From an uncultured Nitrosomonadales bacterium (GTDB lineage Bacteria > Pseudomonadota > Gammaproteobacteria > Burkholderiales > Gallionellaceae), in assembly GCA_903885165.1 (NCBI GenBank), contig CAISHO010000110.1, positions 1 through 40,331 on the forward strand: 40,331 nucleotides of DNA, in the 5' to 3' direction. The translations under genes were made by a program, and so were the position numbers. Position 1 is the stretch's first letter; every line of letters begins with the position of its first letter. The notes below the pieces were generated by a model that did not search any database, was not told where the DNA came from, and saw only the letters and a program-made list of their open reading frames with translations. Below, in pieces: positions 37,749 to 40,331 of the stretch.

Positions 37749-38471
37749 ATGACTATTAAACCCGGCAATCTGTATCTCATTCCCTGCACGCTGGGCGACA
37801 CCCCGGCCGAACAGGTCCTCCCGCAACATGTCATCAACCTTGCTAGATCCTTGCAACACTATGTGGTTGAGCAAGCCAAGACGGCACGACAGTTTTTGTC
37901 TGCGCTCAAACACGAACACCCCATACAATCTTTGCACTTTGCCACACTCAACGAACACACCGGGGCAAATGAACTCACTACCCTGCTAGCGCCTTTACTG
38001 GAAGGCCATGATGTCGGCATCATTTCGGAGGCCGGCTGCCCGGGTATCGCAGATCCCGGTGCAGAACTGGTCAATTTGGCACACCAAAAAGGAATACGAG
38101 TCATCCCGCTAGTCGGCCCGTCTTCCATCTTGCTTGCGCTGATGGCGTCCGGTATGAACGGACAGTGCTTCGCTTTTCACGGCTATCTCCCTATTGCCGA
38201 TGCAGACAGAAATAAAACCATCACCGCACTAGAAACTGAATCAGCCAGTAGACGACAGACGCAGATGTTCATTGAAACACCTTACCGCAATGATAAATTG
38301 TTCACCGCCTTACTCACTCAATGCAAACCTCAGACCCTGTTGTGCGTCGCAACCGACATCAGCTTAGGCACCGAGCAAATACACACTCACTCCATCGCTC
38401 AATGGAAAGCACGCGCAAAACCGGAACTTAACAAGCGACCCAGCCTGTTTTTACTGCTCGCAAAACGATAA
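37749..38471 (+). CDS. RsmI-like SAM-dependent methyltransferase
   Basis: This 240-residue protein belongs to the tetrapyrrole-methylase fold family and is related to RsmI, the 2'-O-methyltransferase of 16S rRNA C1402. Seen motifs are GNLYLIPCTLGD at the N-terminus, GIISEAGCPGIADPGAELV (SAM loop), and PLVGPSSILLALMASGMNG. It is about 45 residues shorter than RsmI and lacks the C-terminal extension, so it is a paralogue with an unknown target. It is transcribed with maf. Confidence 0.83.
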   Translation: MTIKPGNLYLIPCTLGDTPAEQVLPQHVINLARSLQHYVVEQAKTARQFLSALKHEHPIQSLHFATLNEHTGANELTTLLAPLLEGHDVGIISEAGCPGIADPGAELVNLAHQKGIRVIPLVGPSSILLALMASGMNGQCFAFHGYLPIADADRNKTITALETESASRRQTQMFIETPYRNDKLFTALLTQCKPQTLLCVATDISLGTEQIHTHSIAQWKARAKPELNKRPSLFLLLAKR

Positions 38472-38557
38472 AACGCCATTTATGTACATTTTAGTTGCTC
38501 TACAATACACTTTCTGGTATTAAAGCGGACTTATTTTTTTCACGTTGGAGAAATGCA

Positions 38558-38980
38558 ATGTCGGTACTCTCACTAAAACCCGTCGCCCCTTATCAAGTAA
38601 AGGAAGGCGAAGAGTATATGAACCCTCAGCAGCGCAGTCATTTCCGCCGCGTTTTGAATGATATCAAGGCCGGCCTAGGTGAAGATATTGATCGCGCAGT
38701 GCACACCATGCAAGATGAAGCCACCGTTTTTGCTGACCCGAACGATCGCGCTACCCAAGAATCAGACATTAGTCTGGAACTGCGCAACCGCGATCGCGAA
38801 CGTAAACTCATCAAGAAAATTGATGAGATGGTAGGGAAAATTGATTCCGGCGACTACGGTTATTGCGACAATTGCGGCATCGAAATCGGCTTGGGCCGTC
38901 TGGAAGCCCGCCCGACTGCAACACAATGTATAGACTGCAAATCACTGGATGAAATCCGTGAAAAACAAATGGCAAAGTGA
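38558..38980 (+). CDS. dksA: RNA polymerase-binding transcription factor DksA
   Basis: This 140-residue protein binds the RNA polymerase secondary channel and works with ppGpp. The coiled-coil tip motif is ADPNDRATQES (Asp60, Asp63 and Ala65). The zinc finger uses Cys103, 106, 124 and 127 (CDNCG ... QCIDC). The ATG at 38558 follows GGAG and gives the normal length; an upstream in-frame start adds 21 unlikely residues. A long hairpin overlaps the stop codon. Confidence 0.94.
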   Translation: MSVLSLKPVAPYQVKEGEEYMNPQQRSHFRRVLNDIKAGLGEDIDRAVHTMQDEATVFADPNDRATQESDISLELRNRDRERKLIKKIDEMVGKIDSGDYGYCDNCGIEIGLGRLEARPTATQCIDCKSLDEIREKQMAK

Positions 38981-38997
38981 CCATTTGCCATTTGTTT
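38963..38997 (+). terminator. terminator overlapping the dksA stop
   Basis: AAACAAATGGCAAA and TTTGCCATTTGTTT form a 14-bp perfect stem with a 7-base loop, GTGACCA, that contains the TGA stop of dksA. The stem ends in TTTGTTT. It would end dksA transcription. Confidence 0.7.
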
Positions 38998-39274
38998 CTG
39001 CAGGGATGATGCACAGCGTGCATCAACTCGCAAAAGCGCCAGACATTTCTTTCGGCGTAGTCAAAAGCAAATGGTGAAGTAATCTAGAATAAAACATGCT
39101 GTTGGCAGAATCGCGTCACATCACGTTTTGAGTCTGTTTTGAGTGGCATTTATTGATACCCCCGACATCAGGCACCTTAACGCAGGTCACCATTCAAACT
39201 GCGCAATATCTTCAAGCGCGCCCCCGCAACCATTTGCTCACGCGTATCCATCTCACGAACTACGCTAAACCTTG

Positions 39275-39811
39275 TCAGCGTTTGGCGTGAGCCGGACGAA
39301 ACACGCGACATTGTTCGGGATCGGATTCCAGATACGCGCCTTCGATCAGATCAATGCAATACGGAATGGCCGGGAACACCGCACTCAGGCAATCATCGAT
39401 CGCTGAAGGTTTACCGGGAAGATTGACGATCAGGCTGTGACCTCTAATGCCGGCGGTCTGCCGGGACAATATCGCGGTGGGCACAAATTTCAGTGATGCG
39501 GTGCGCATCAACTCGCCAAAACCCGGCATCATCTTGCTGCACACGGCTTCGGTCGCCTCAGGCGTCACATCGCGCAGCGCAGGTCCTGTGCCACCAGTAG
39601 TCACGATCAGACTACAGCCTTCTACATCGCTGAGTTCACAGAGTGCCACTTCAATTTCCAGTTGTTCATCGGGAATCACTCGCGCTACCGCCTGCCACGG
39701 ACTGCTTAGCACGCGCGTAAACCATTCATGTATGGCCGGTCCGCCCTTGTCTTCGTACTCCCCGCGACTGGCTCTGTCCGAGATAGTCAATATACCGATA
39801 CGCGCGATCAT
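39275..39811 (-). CDS. mogA: molybdopterin adenylyltransferase
   Basis: This 178-residue protein activates molybdopterin with ATP before metal insertion. It opens IARIGILTISDRASRGEYEDKGG, and the MoCF signature is VTTGGTGPALRDVTPEAT. NLPGKPSAI closes the substrate site. The ATG at 39811 follows GGAGGGGA and overlaps the moeA stop (TGATG). With moeA it supplies the cofactor needed by SoeA. Confidence 0.93.
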   Translation of the reverse strand: MIARIGILTISDRASRGEYEDKGGPAIHEWFTRVLSSPWQAVARVIPDEQLEIEVALCELSDVEGCSLIVTTGGTGPALRDVTPEATEAVCSKMMPGFGELMRTASLKFVPTAILSRQTAGIRGHSLIVNLPGKPSAIDDCLSAVFPAIPYCIDLIEGAYLESDPEQCRVFRPAHAKR

Positions 39812-40331
39812 CACCACTCCCCTCCAATTTCATGTTGATAAGACATCCCGTCCAGCAACTGCACCGTCACATAAGTATCCGCCATCAAGCCGTGACTCTC
39901 TGCAGGCACGATCATCAAGCCTTCGGCATGCGCCATGGAAGCCAGTATCCCGCTGCCCTGCGCACCGGTGGAAATCGCCGCATAGCCACCCTCCTCTTTG
40001 TGCAGCGTCACGCGGATAAACTCAGTGCGCCCGGGTTGATGCTTGACGTCGCGAGCCAGTCTGGCCTCGACAGTGCGACGGTATAACTTGGTCTTACCCG
40101 TCATGCGGCGCAGCGCGGGGGCGACAAACTGCTCGAAACACACCATGCTGGAGACCGGATTACCCGGCAGACCGAAAACGAAAGCGCCACTATCATGCCC
40201 GCTTGCCACACCGAATGCCATCGGGTGCCCGGGTTTCATCGCCACCCGCCAGAATTTCATCTCCACGCCCAGTGCCTCTAGTGTCGGACGCACATAGTCG
40301 TGTACACCAACCGACGTGCCGCCAGAGACTA
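39811..40331 (-). CDS. moeA: molybdopterin molybdenumtransferase, C-terminal part (cut by window end)
   Basis: About 173 residues of MoeA are visible, entering from the right edge. SGGTSVGVHDYVRPTLEALG is the family core, followed by VAMKPGHPMAFG and FGLPGNPVSSMVCFEQF. The N-terminal half lies outside. MoeA inserts molybdate into adenylylated molybdopterin. It is operon-coupled to mogA. Confidence 0.93.
   Translation of the reverse strand, partial: VSGGTSVGVHDYVRPTLEALGVEMKFWRVAMKPGHPMAFGVASGHDSGAFVFGLPGNPVSSMVCFEQFVAPALRRMTGKTKLYRRTVEARLARDVKHQPGRTEFIRVTLHKEEGGYAAISTGAQGSGILASMAHAEGLMIVPAESHGLMADTYVTVQLLDGMSYQHEIGGEW

Noticed and set aside
39180..39254. Short minus-strand frame coding MDTREQMVAGARLKILRSLN... 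(24 codons)
   Set aside because: It has no clear ribosome site, no recognised family and lies just after mogA; too little to call a gene.

Overview
The window reads as chromosomal DNA of a chemolithotrophic sulfur-oxidising betaproteobacterium. The gene content (reverse-type AprBA and Sat, a cytoplasmic SoeABC, TusA/DsrE2) and the housekeeping gene orders (ribF-ileS-lspA-ispH-thiO; yceD-rpmF-plsX-fabH-fabD-fabG) fit Nitrosomonadales such as Gallionellaceae or Sulfuricellaceae. The genus is inferred from protein recognition only; no rRNA gene is present.

Left end (1-376): the left end of an IS3-family insertion sequence that continues off the window. Sulfur region (about 400-14450): a leftward tusA-dsrE2-fadL-like unit; a leftward soeABC-sulP operon (direct cytoplasmic oxidation of sulfite to sulfate, with a SulP anion transporter translationally coupled behind it); and, divergent from soeABC, a rightward sat-aprB-aprA operon (indirect sulfite oxidation through APS, yielding ATP). 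A YkgJ-type cysteine-cluster protein follows aprA behind a terminator. The same 18-bp palindrome, ATANCCCRTTAGGGNTAT, lies upstream of both tusA and sat and looks like a shared operator. This is the most interesting unannotated signal found.

Middle (14450-31950): a decayed motB 3' fragment; an HDOD-REC-GGDEF signalling protein; a YgjP-like metalloprotein; the ribF-ileS-lspA-ispH-thiO cluster with overlapping genes; tRNA-Thr(CGT); recQ; an unassigned 439-residue conserved protein; kup; a CYTH-CHAD protein; and a small unassigned protein.

Right part (31930-40331): a leftward lipid-synthesis/ribosome cluster, yceD-rpmF-plsX-fabH-fabD-fabG-DUF3820, without acpP and fabF at the usual place. Then come rightward maf, an RsmI-like methyltransferase and dksA. 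Last are leftward moeA (cut by the window end) and mogA, which make the molybdenum cofactor that SoeA needs. rpmF is only 59 codons. No CRISPR array, rRNA, prophage or defence system was seen.
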